Below are positions 7,219 through 14,031 of a DNA stretch of 18,909 nucleotides, one piece after another. The DNA lies in NCBI GenBank assembly GCA_964407495.1, contig CAYOVP010000036.1:1-18909 (forward strand), given 5' to 3'. The stretch's first letter is position 1, and each line of letters opens with the position of its first letter. The notes beneath the pieces were generated by a model. It made no database searches. It was not told the DNA's origin and saw nothing but the letters and a program-made list of their open reading frames with translations. The DNA is from JAJRZX01 sp964407495 (GTDB lineage Bacteria > Desulfobacterota > GWC2-55-46 > JADFVP01). The position numbers and the translations under genes were made by a program.

Positions 7219-8727
7219 TTATCTGCCGGCGGGTTTTACGCCGAGCATATCGAGGGTGTGCTGGTCGAGGCCTACGCCTCTGAGGCGCTCGCGGTTACCG
7301 CGGAGGCTCTCTATGGCATTGAGTCCAAGGGCCCCGAGGATTTCCTTTATCTCGTGGTCCCAGGCGCGAAGGAGGTTGGTTAGGCGTTCGGCATATACCT
7401 CTGGGTCGAGGCGTGCCGTGAGTTCGGGCCTCTGCGAGGTGATACCCCAGGAGCAGTTTCCTGTGTAGCATTTTCCGCAGACCGTACACCCCATTGTGAT
7501 GAGCGCGGCTGTGCCGATGGCCACGGCATCTGCGCCGAGGGCTATGGCCTTTACGGCATCGGCGCTGGAGCGGATGCCGCCGGCTGCTATTATGGAGGCC
7601 TCGTTGCGTATGCCTTCCTGGCGGAGGCGGTCGTCCACGGCGGCGATGGCGTGCTCGATGGGGATGCCGAGGTGGTCGCGTATGATGGAGGGCGCGGCTC
7701 CCGTGCCGCCGCGAAAGCCGTCGAGGTAGACCATGTCGGCGCCTGCGCGCACGATGCCCGATGCAATGGCCGCCACGTTGTGCACGGTGGCTATCTTTAC
7801 GGATACAGGCTTGTAGCCCGTGGCCTCCTTTATGGCGTAGATGAGTTGGCGGAGGTCTTCTATGGAGTAGATGTCGTGCTGCGGGGCCGGGCTGAGGGCG
7901 TCTGTGCCAACAGGTATCATTCGCGCGCTGGCCACCTGCTTTGGTATTTTTTCGCCTGGAAGGTGTCCGCCGATGCCGGGCTTGGCGCCCTGGCCTATTT
8001 TGATCTCCACGGCCACGCCGGCGTTGAGGTAGTCGGGGTTCACGCCGAACCTGCCCGAGGCCACCTGTACGATCACGTTCTTGCGGTAGGGGTATATTTC
8101 CTCATGTAGCCCGCCCTCGCCGGTGTTCATAACCGTGCCGGCGTTGGTGGCGGCCATGGCGAGGACCTTCTGGGCATTGAGGCTTATAGAGCCAAAGGAC
8201 ATGGGCGAGAAGATTACGGGCAGTTCTATCTTTACCTGCGGGGGGAGTTTGCCCTTGAGCCGGAGTCCGCCCTTGCCGTCTTTCTCTAAGTCCAGGCTCG
8301 ATGGCTTCTTCCCGAGGTATGTACGAAGTTCCATGGGCTCGCGGAGCGGGTCTATGGAGGGGTTCGTAACCTGGCAGGCGTCGAGGAGAAGGTGGTCGAA
8401 GAGTATGGGGTAGTGTAGGTCGCTTCCCATCCCGGATAGCGGTATCCCGCCTGTCTCGGCCTGCTTCTTGATGTTTCTTATGTTCGTATAACTCCAGTAG
8501 TAGTTTGTCTTGAACTTCGTGGGGTTATCGAGTATGGCGATGGCCTCTGTGGGGCAGTAGTGATAGCACCGGAGGCACTTTACGCACTTGGAGGTATCTA
8601 TCAGAACCCTGTCACCGCCCCAGGAGTATACGCTCCACCCGCAGTTGCGTATGCAACGTTTGCACCTGATGCACTTATCCGTATCTATGGTCGCCAGGTA
8701 ATCGGGCGGCGCAAGACTCTTGAACAT
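7219..8727 (-). CDS. Glutamate synthase FMN/Fe-S (domain 2) subunit
   Basis: This catalytic subunit makes glutamate from 2-oxoglutarate and tunnelled ammonia on FMN. The 502-residue protein starts with a 2[4Fe-4S] ferredoxin module (Cys19/22/25/29 and Cys48/51/54/58). The GltS-type TIM barrel follows, with PVIFSPMSFGSISLNAQ, MNTGEGG, IKIGQGAKPGIGGHLPG, LDGFRGGTGAAP and AAGGIRSSADAVKA. The [3Fe-4S] cluster motif CTVCGKCYTGNC lies at 414-425. The start at 8727 has GGAGGT nine bases upstream. The ferredoxin module suggests electrons arrive from a ferredoxin or Fe-S partner rather than directly from NADPH; no gltD-like gene is in the window. It follows the amidotransferase gene after 144 bases and is separated from the GXGXG gene by the repeat-bearing spacer. 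Confidence 0.96.
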   Translation of the reverse strand: MFKSLAPPDYLATIDTDKCIRCKRCIRNCGWSVYSWGGDRVLIDTSKCVKCLRCYHYCPTEAIAILDNPTKFKTNYYWSYTNIRNIKKQAETGGIPLSGMGSDLHYPILFDHLLLDACQVTNPSIDPLREPMELRTYLGKKPSSLDLEKDGKGGLRLKGKLPPQVKIELPVIFSPMSFGSISLNAQKVLAMAATNAGTVMNTGEGGLHEEIYPYRKNVIVQVASGRFGVNPDYLNAGVAVEIKIGQGAKPGIGGHLPGEKIPKQVASARMIPVGTDALSPAPQHDIYSIEDLRQLIYAIKEATGYKPVSVKIATVHNVAAIASGIVRAGADMVYLDGFRGGTGAAPSIIRDHLGIPIEHAIAAVDDRLRQEGIRNEASIIAAGGIRSSADAVKAIALGADAVAIGTAALITMGCTVCGKCYTGNCSWGITSQRPELTARLDPEVYAERLTNLLRAWDHEIKEILGALGLNAIESLRGNRERLRGVGLDQHTLDMLGVKPAGR

Positions 8728-8871
8728 GATACATAACCTCCAGGAATACTTTTATGGTCCCCGCAGGACGCGTAGTAAGCCGCACTCAAGCGCGGGCCCG
8801 TTCTTTTTTTGGGCAGACAAGAGGCCGCATCTGGCCAGCGGGGCGGATGGCCCCTTCTGGCGCAACCGGCC

Positions 8872-9948
8872 TTATGCTTCGAGGTTGACTATAACCGGGT
8901 CTCCGGCCCTTGGGGCCCAGACCTTTTCAGGCTCTGGGCAGATGGCCCGGATGGCCGATTCCTCGCTTGCCATGTAGGTGAAGTCGCCTTTTTCAGCGGC
9001 CACGAGTGGCCGGAGTTTGATCCTGTCGTTTATGCCCACGAGGCCCTTGCTGTGGCCGAAGAGGAGCGAGAAGGGGCCGTTCAGCAGTGCGCTCCCATAG
9101 GTGATGCGCAGGGCCGTAAGGGTCTCTTTCTTTTCCTCGTCGAGTTCGTCGATGTCCTTCCAGAAGGGCGCGGCCAGGGCAGTACATGCTGTCTCTATGT
9201 CGAGACCGTGTTTGCGTACGAGGAGGTCGAGTATATAGGTAACCACCTCTGTGTCTGTAAGGAGCATGAGTTTGTAGCCGTACATCTCGAGGTATCTCTT
9301 GTTTATGCCGTATGAAGATATCTCGCCGTTGTGTACGATGGACCAGTCGAGGAGGGTAAAGGGGTGCGCCCCGCCCCACCAGCCGGGCGTGTTCGTCGGG
9401 AAGCGCGTGTGAGCAGTCCAGATGTAGCCCTCGTATTCCTCGATCCTGTAGAACTCGGCTATCTCGCGGGGGTTTCCCACTCCCTTGAAGGCGCCCATGT
9501 TCTTTCCGGAACTGAATACGTATACGCCCTCCATCTCGGAGTTTATCTTCATGACCGTGTTGACGACAAAGTCTTCCTCTTCCTCGACAGGGCCTATTTT
9601 TTCTTTCTTCGGGGCCACGAAGTACCTTACGAGGAGAGGGGCTATTGGTATGGCCTTTACAGGTGCGGTGGGTATCTCCTCGGTCTTTTCTATCTGGAAG
9701 TTGGTCTTTATGAACTCCTCGGCCCCGAAGCGCACCGAGGGGTCGTCGTACATGATGTGGAGTGCGTAGAACTGGGCGAAGTCGGGGTAGATGCCATAGG
9801 CGGCAAACCCTGCGCCAAGGCCGTTGCCCCTGTCGTTCATGAGGCAGAGCGATCGGGCTATGACCTCGCCGCTTATGCGTTTTTTCTTGCGGTTTATGAG
9901 TCCTGTAAGGCCGCAACCTGATATGTCTTTCTGGTAGTCGTGGTTCAT
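8872..9948 (-). CDS. Glutamate synthase class II glutamine amidotransferase (domain 1) subunit
   Basis: This Ntn-type amidotransferase hydrolyses glutamine to supply ammonia to the synthase subunit. The 358-residue protein shows GCGLTGLINR with the likely nucleophile Cys12, RGNGLGAGFAAYG, TRFPTNTPGWWGGAHPF (about 181-197), HNGEIS (206-211) and TDTEVV. Class II enzymes use an N-terminal Cys. Here 11 residues precede it, so a short propeptide must be removed, as is typical of the archaeal-type split form. An insertion rich in acidic residues (about 85-130) lies between the first strands. AAAAGGT precedes the start at 9948. The gene is 63 bases downstream of the HdrC-like gene and precedes the FMN subunit, matching domain order 1-2-3 of fused GltB. 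Confidence 0.94.
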   Translation of the reverse strand: MNHDYQKDISGCGLTGLINRKKKRISGEVIARSLCLMNDRGNGLGAGFAAYGIYPDFAQFYALHIMYDDPSVRFGAEEFIKTNFQIEKTEEIPTAPVKAIPIAPLLVRYFVAPKKEKIGPVEEEEDFVVNTVMKINSEMEGVYVFSSGKNMGAFKGVGNPREIAEFYRIEEYEGYIWTAHTRFPTNTPGWWGGAHPFTLLDWSIVHNGEISSYGINKRYLEMYGYKLMLLTDTEVVTYILDLLVRKHGLDIETACTALAAPFWKDIDELDEEKKETLTALRITYGSALLNGPFSLLFGHSKGLVGINDRIKLRPLVAAEKGDFTYMASEESAIRAICPEPEKVWAPRAGDPVIVNLEA

Positions 9949-10011
9949 GGGTACCTTTTCTCGAAGATTTCTTTTATTTCCCCTGCCTTGGCCTCAGGGT
10001 CGCGGGGGCCC

Positions 10012-10467
10012 TCAGTCTGCTCCTGCTCCTTCGGTGGCCTCGCCCCTGAGTATGGCGAGGAGGCGCTTCAGTTCCTCTCCACCGCTCTCGCTGGCCGGCG
10101 GGAGGCCGTATTTTTTCCGGCCTGGCCTGCTTGGCTCGCCCAGTTTGCCGGTCTTGTCGAACATAGCCCAGCCGCGCTTGACCTGCTGGGGGTAGACGCC
10201 TTTCTTGGTGGCGAGCATGCGCATGGCTGTCATGGCGTTCTCGAAGCCATAGTGCTGGTAGCACATCTCGAGGCAGTGGTGACACTCGAGGCACTGCCAG
10301 ATGGACTGCGACTGGAGCCATTTTTCATAGGACCCGTCGAGAATGTCTCTTATTACGGCCCTGGGGTCGTAGCCCGGGAGCGCCAGGCACGAGGGGCAGA
10401 TATCGTAACATGCCCCGCATTTGTAGCACATCTCAAGGAGCGTAAAGTCCAGATGGGCCTTTAACAT
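10012..10467 (-). CDS. HdrC-like iron-sulfur protein
   Basis: This small cytoplasmic electron-transfer protein (151 residues) resembles subunit C of heterodisulfide reductase. Two [4Fe-4S] sites are visible: Cys14-x2-Cys17-x2-Cys20-x3-Cys24 (CYKCGACYDICP) and Cys59-x2-Cys62-x2-Cys65-x3-Cys69 (CLECHHCLEMC). Between them is the helical linker typical of HdrC and related GlpC/SdhB-like modules. The C-terminal 60 residues are basic and Gly/Pro-rich with no recognised domain. The start at 10467 has AGAGGGG seven bases upstream. It lies 41 bases after the HdrB-like gene and 63 bases before the amidotransferase gene, so all are likely one operon. No HdrA is present, so classical flavin-based bifurcation is not supported locally. 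Passing electrons to glutamate synthase is an inference from position. Confidence 0.88.
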   Translation of the reverse strand: MLKAHLDFTLLEMCYKCGACYDICPSCLALPGYDPRAVIRDILDGSYEKWLQSQSIWQCLECHHCLEMCYQHYGFENAMTAMRMLATKKGVYPQQVKRGWAMFDKTGKLGEPSRPGRKKYGLPPASESGGEELKRLLAILRGEATEGAGAD

Positions 10468-10508
10468 GGCAGAACCCCTCTATCTTATCCCCGGATGGCG
10501 GGCCTTTT

Positions 10509-11456
10509 TCAGACCAGGGCCCCGGGTGCGTTGAGTTGGCCGTCTATTTCCTCTTCAGGTGCGTTCTTTTTGCGCAGTCGCTCCCATTGTTCGAGGAAGG
10601 GAGTAACGTCCACGCGGTGACCGGACATTCCGAGTTCTTCCGGGGTCCTGCCGAGGGCAAGGCCCAGGAGTTCGGTAAAGTATATTACAGGGATATTGAG
10701 TTTCTCTCCCTCGCGCATCATTAGGTACTGGTTGTTGTCGAACTGCTGAAAGCATGAGGGGCAACAGACCACGAGGGCATGGGCGCCCATCTTTTTCAGT
10801 TCCAGGAGTTTTTCGCGCGCAAGGAGCAGGGCGTTCTCGTGCTGGTCCACCCTGTCGAGGCCCTGGCCGCAACACATCATCTTTGTCCTGTGGGCAAGGG
10901 ACTCTGCCCCGAGCCACCGGACGAGGTCGTCGAACTTCACCGGGTTCAGGGGGTCGTCGTTCTTGAGGGCGTGGGACGGCCTTATCATGTGGCAACCGTA
11001 ATGTATCCCCACCTTCATGCCTGCAAAGTTTTTCTTGATGCGCCGCTGAATTTCCAGTTTGCCCACATTGTCATGAAAGAATGGCACGAGGTGAAAGAGC
11101 CCTGCCTTTCCCGTAAATTCCTTCTCAGCCTTCTTGAGGACCTTGTTCACTGCCTCTTTTTCCTTTGGGTCGTGAAGGAGGTCGGCCCTGACGGTGGCGA
11201 GGTTCGAGACACAGCCCGTGCAGGGGCTAACGAGATCGAGGCCGAGTCTGTCCACGATGCTGACATTTCTCGCGGCAGTCAGGGTAAAGGCCGCGGGGTC
11301 TATGTTGTTGATGAGCGACTTTTCCGGGCAACAGGTAAAACCATCCACATCCCTGTAGGGTAGCCGGAATTCTTCGAGCACCACTCGCGTGGATTTTTCG
11401 AGAAAGGGGAAGCGGGCCTGGATGGTGCAACCCCAGAAGACGGCGAATTCTTTCAT
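10509..11456 (-). CDS. HdrB-like protein with two CCG domains
   Basis: The 315-residue protein belongs to the CCG (cysteine-rich) family of HdrB, which binds noncubane [4Fe-4S] clusters that act on disulfides or relay electrons. Both signatures are complete: Cys10 - Cys42-Cys43 - Cys79-x2-Cys82, and Cys155 - Cys195-Cys196 - Cys231/Cys232-x2-Cys235. There is no membrane segment, so it is not an HdrD/DsrK-type membrane fusion. The C-terminal 45 residues are charged and unassigned. The ATG at 11456 is the only reasonable start. Its best ribosome site, AAGGAG, is about 14 bases away and sits in one arm of a hairpin (11471-11489). As first gene of the GOGAT series it is separated from the upstream ferredoxin by a terminator. 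Its true substrate is unknown. Confidence 0.88.
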   Translation of the reverse strand: MKEFAVFWGCTIQARFPFLEKSTRVVLEEFRLPYRDVDGFTCCPEKSLINNIDPAAFTLTAARNVSIVDRLGLDLVSPCTGCVSNLATVRADLLHDPKEKEAVNKVLKKAEKEFTGKAGLFHLVPFFHDNVGKLEIQRRIKKNFAGMKVGIHYGCHMIRPSHALKNDDPLNPVKFDDLVRWLGAESLAHRTKMMCCGQGLDRVDQHENALLLAREKLLELKKMGAHALVVCCPSCFQQFDNNQYLMMREGEKLNIPVIYFTELLGLALGRTPEELGMSGHRVDVTPFLEQWERLRKKNAPEEEIDGQLNAPGALV

Positions 11457-11470
11457 ATGTGCACACTACT

Positions 11471-11489
11471 CTCCTTCGCAGTGAAGGAG
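11471..11489 (-). promoter_or_regulatory. Hairpin covering the hdrB-like ribosome site
   Basis: CTCCTTC and GAAGGAG are perfect seven-base arms around a five-base loop, immediately upstream of the HdrB-like start. The purine arm is the only strong Shine-Dalgarno-like sequence, so folding would hide it. Confidence 0.4.
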
Positions 11490-11518
11490 TCCTTTGAAGA
11501 CAAGGGCCTTGAGATGGC

Positions 11519-11595
11519 AAAAAAAGACAACAGGAGATTTAAACGGCCATGCCACGTTTTTTTTATTGCGTGGCACGGCCGGTTTTTTTGTTGTC
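11519..11595 (-). terminator. Bidirectional intrinsic terminator after the ferredoxin gene
   Basis: A 13-pair stem (11544-11556 with 11569-11581; one G-U pair on the minus strand, one mismatch on the plus strand) lies inside an outer seven-pair stem GACAACA/TGTTGTC (11526-11532 with 11589-11595). On the minus strand the structure ends in a seven-T run (11519-11525); on the plus strand the inner stem is followed by seven Ts (11583-11589). It should end ferredoxin transcripts and block read-through either way, isolating ferredoxin from hdrB. Confidence 0.75.
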
Positions 11596-11627
11596 AGAGG
11601 CTCTCTGCTCTGCCTCGCCTGTAGTCC

Positions 11628-11813
11628 TCAGGCAGGTACGCAGGCGTCCACGGGACAGACCTCGGCGCACTTGGGCTCGTCATAGTGGCCCTTGCACTCC
11701 ACGCAGACATCGGGGTCTATAACGTAGATGTCGCCTTCGGAGATCGCGCCTACAGGGCACTCTGGCATGCAGACCCCGCATGCAACACAATCATCGGTAA
11801 TTTTCAATGCCAT
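11628..11813 (-). CDS. 2[4Fe-4S] ferredoxin
   Basis: This is a 61-residue soluble bacterial-type ferredoxin, a low-potential electron carrier. Cluster I uses CVACGVCMPECP (Cys9, 12, 15, 19). Cluster II uses CVECKGHYDEPKCAEVCP, with a longer CxxC-x8-C spacing like Allochromatium-type ferredoxins. The fold is complete and no extension is present. GGGAGGTG lies eight bases upstream of the start at 11813, so strong translation is expected. A promoter (11868-11896) and terminator (11519-11595) make it a single-gene unit. Lying directly upstream of the HdrBC/glutamate synthase genes, it is a reasonable electron donor for the synthase, which has ferredoxin-like clusters and no NADPH subunit. That link is inferred from position. 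Confidence 0.93.
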   Translation of the reverse strand: MALKITDDCVACGVCMPECPVGAISEGDIYVIDPDVCVECKGHYDEPKCAEVCPVDACVPA

Positions 11814-11858
11814 GGCTATTACACCTCCCTGTTATTTGAAGATACTCACCTGTCTTTT

Positions 11859-11871
11859 GTATACAGTATAC
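11859..11871. promoter_or_regulatory. GTATAC-A-GTATAC palindrome at the ferredoxin promoter
   Basis: Two self-complementary GTATAC units are separated by one base, overlapping the predicted -10 of the ferredoxin gene. It could be an operator. No regulator can be named. Confidence 0.35.
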
Positions 11872-11896
11872 TAACTCACTTGGGGGTAAAAGACAA
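11868..11896 (-). promoter_or_regulatory. Predicted promoter of the ferredoxin gene
   Basis: On the minus strand TTGTCT (11891-11896) and TAGTAT (11868-11873) are separated by 17 bases. The predicted transcript has a leader of about 45-50 bases before the strong ribosome site. Confidence 0.5.
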
Positions 11897-11904
11897 GTAT
11901 TTTT

Positions 11905-11934
11905 TTGACGCGTTGTTTTTTTCTCTCATAAGTG
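11905..11934 (+). promoter_or_regulatory. Possible promoter of the TPR membrane protein gene
   Basis: TTGACG (11905-11910) is followed after 17-18 bases by ATAAGT/TAAGTG. The -35 is good and the -10 is weak. It faces away from the ferredoxin promoter in a shared divergent region. Confidence 0.35.
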
Positions 11935-12005
11935 CTAATTTTACTCTGACCCCGGCCATGAACCAAGGCCGGGGAGACCTGGGCAACGGCCTTATAAGAT
12001 GGAAT

Positions 12006-13904
12006 ATGCCTGATAAGAGAATAACAATTCCCCCTTTCCTGCCCCTGGTAATCATTGCCACTGTCGTGGCCATCATCTATTCAGGGGTCCTGAACGCACC
12101 GTTCATCTTCGATGATCTCAAGTACATCCGAGATAACGCCTTCATAAGAGACCTCTCCAACTTCTCTGTCCTCTCTGGCACGAGGTATCTCGTGTTCCTG
12201 AGTTTTGCCCTGAACTACGTTGCCGGCGGGCTCAAGACCACGGGATATCACGCGGTGAATATTGCTCTTCATGCCCTCAACGCGGCCCTCGTGTACGCCT
12301 TTCTGAGGCAGGTCTTCCTCGTATCGGCCATGAAGGCCAAGGGCCCTGGTGCCGGGCCGCAAGACGTAGCAGGCCCTCTCGATGGCGGGCAGGCCATCTA
12401 CCCTGGAAAGGGGCGCTTCGATGTGTCTGGTGGTGTCTCTTTATATGTGGCAATCTTCGCGGCCCTCGTCTTTGCGGTCCATCCCGTGGAGACAGAGGCG
12501 GTCTCGTACATTTCTCAGAGGTTCGCCTCCATGGCGGCCTTCTTCTATCTCCTCTCCATGACAGCCTATGTACGGTCGCGTGCAGCCTCCATGGAGGAAA
12601 AGCCCGGGGCGGCCCTTGCCTTCTATCTCACAGCCTTTGTAGCCGGCCTCCTCGGCCAGGTCTCCAAGGAGACGGCCTTTACGCTCCCTGCCATGATACT
12701 CCTTACGGAGTTTCTCTTTTTTCAGCGCGCCAGATTCTCTCTGCGCGGTCTCAGGCCCGCGCTCCCTTTCTTGGTCCTCTTTGCCGTAATCCCGATACAA
12801 CTCTTTCATCCCTTTGGAGGGGGGCCGGGGGGCATAGCCGGGAAACTCCGCCTCCTTCAGTTGGAGGAACTCGAAACCCTCTCACGCCACGACTACCTCG
12901 TCACGCAGTTCCGCGTCCTTCTCACATACCTTCGCCTCCTATTCCTTCCCATGGGGCAACGGGGCGACTATGACTACACCATATACCGTTCTTTTTTCTC
13001 GGTCCCTGTTCTTCTCTCCTTTGTCCTTCTCCTCGCCCTCTTTGTATCAGCCGCATATACGGCACTGCGCTCGGCCCGAAAAGGCAGGCCCCTCGCCCTT
13101 GTGGCGGCCTTTGGCATACTCTGGTTCTTCATCACCATCTCTGTCGAGTCGTCGGTGATCCCCATTAAGGACGTAATCTTCGAACACAGGGTCTATCTGC
13201 CCTCAGTCGGGGTCTTCTGCTCTATTACGGCGCTGTATTTCTCCCTTTATGCGGGGAGAGGGGCGGGGTTGAGCAGAGGTGCACGGAAGGCCCTCATACT
13301 ACCCCTGGTCATAGTCATGGTTCTCGGGGTCCTCACCTACAGGCGCAACATGGTATGGCGCTCTGATCTTGCCTTCTGGGCAGACGTTGTGAAGAGGTCG
13401 CCGAAAAAGGCCAGGGGGTACAATAACCTCGGTAATGCCCAGATGAACCGGGGGAGGGTGCAGGAGGCCATAACCAACTACAAAAAGGCCATAGCCCTTG
13501 AGAACGATTACTACGAGGCCTATAACAACCTCGGGTCTGCACTGCTCGGCCTTGGACGCACGGCAGAGGCACTCGAAGAGTTCGAGCAGGCCATGAGACT
13601 CAGGCCTGATTTTGCCCCGGCATACACAAATGCGGCCTTCGCCCTTCTTGCCCTCGGCGAACCCCTGAGGGCGGAGCGCTACGCCCTAAGCGCCCTTGCC
13701 CTTGGGCCGGGCCTTGCCGAGGCGCACTCTGCCCTTGGCATGGCGCTCGTGGACCTTGGGAAGACCGACGAGGGCATAGGCCACCTTCGCGAGGCCGCCC
13801 GCCTTTCTCCGGACTCCAAAAATATCTGGAAAAACCTCGGCCTTGCGCTCCGCCGCGCCGGCAGGATGGGGGAGGCCGAGAAGGCTTTAGAGAAGAGCAG
13901 GTAA
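12006..13904 (+). CDS. Multi-pass membrane protein with TPR repeats, GT-C/TMTC-like
   Basis: This 632-residue inner-membrane protein has a membrane segment near residues 12-30, then an acidic FIFDDLKYIRDN motif (Asp36-Asp37) as in the first outer loop of GT-C lipid-linked sugar transferases. Further hydrophobic segments run to about residue 440, with family-like stretches TGYHAVNIALHALNAALVY, ETEAVSYISQRFASMAAFF and QVSKETAFTLPAMIL. Residues about 465-630 form roughly five TPR units (for example ARGYNNLGNAQMNRGRVQEA and EAYNNLGSALLGLGRTAEAL). The layout matches DUF1736/TMTC-type proteins, some of which glycosylate proteins; donor and target are unknown here. The frame is open back to 11685, but that part is antisense to the ferredoxin gene and its promoter. 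The Met at 12006, directly before the first membrane helix, was chosen despite a weak ribosome site. Confidence 0.85.
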   Translation: MPDKRITIPPFLPLVIIATVVAIIYSGVLNAPFIFDDLKYIRDNAFIRDLSNFSVLSGTRYLVFLSFALNYVAGGLKTTGYHAVNIALHALNAALVYAFLRQVFLVSAMKAKGPGAGPQDVAGPLDGGQAIYPGKGRFDVSGGVSLYVAIFAALVFAVHPVETEAVSYISQRFASMAAFFYLLSMTAYVRSRAASMEEKPGAALAFYLTAFVAGLLGQVSKETAFTLPAMILLTEFLFFQRARFSLRGLRPALPFLVLFAVIPIQLFHPFGGGPGGIAGKLRLLQLEELETLSRHDYLVTQFRVLLTYLRLLFLPMGQRGDYDYTIYRSFFSVPVLLSFVLLLALFVSAAYTALRSARKGRPLALVAAFGILWFFITISVESSVIPIKDVIFEHRVYLPSVGVFCSITALYFSLYAGRGAGLSRGARKALILPLVIVMVLGVLTYRRNMVWRSDLAFWADVVKRSPKKARGYNNLGNAQMNRGRVQEAITNYKKAIALENDYYEAYNNLGSALLGLGRTAEALEEFEQAMRLRPDFAPAYTNAAFALLALGEPLRAERYALSALALGPGLAEAHSALGMALVDLGKTDEGIGHLREAARLSPDSKNIWKNLGLALRRAGRMGEAEKALEKSR

Positions 13905-13958
13905 GAGAAGGAAAAGAAGAAAGGGCGGGTGGTACTGCCCCCCAAAAGGAAAAAGACT

Positions 13959-14001
13959 TCAAACTTTCTTTTGGAAAAAAGAAAGTTTGACAAAGAAAAC
14001 C
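13959..14001 (-). repeat. Dispersed hairpin repeat, copy B
   Basis: Fourteen-base perfect arms (13959-13972 and 13977-13990, loop GGAA) lie between the convergent TPR-protein and PhzF genes. Read on the minus strand it begins with the same GGTTTTCTTTGTC lead as copy A (plus strand 13989-14001) and shares the ACTTTCTTTT core. It probably works as a bidirectional terminator. Confidence 0.75.
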
Positions 14002-14005
14002 TCTG

Positions 14006-14026
14006 CCAGCGGCCAGAGGCCGCTGG
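14006..14026. terminator. Hairpin just past the phzF stop codon
   Basis: CCAGCGGCC and GGCCGCTGG are perfect nine-base arms around AGA. On the minus strand no T-run follows directly, so it may act together with copy B or stabilise the transcript end. A competing shorter pairing (CCTCTG 14000-14005 with CAGAGG 14014-14019) is possible. Confidence 0.45.
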
Positions 14027-14031
14027 AAAAA

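Noticed and set aside
11685..12005. N-terminal extension of the TPR membrane protein
   Set aside because: It is antisense to the ferredoxin gene and its promoter. The Met at 12006 directly precedes the first membrane helix.
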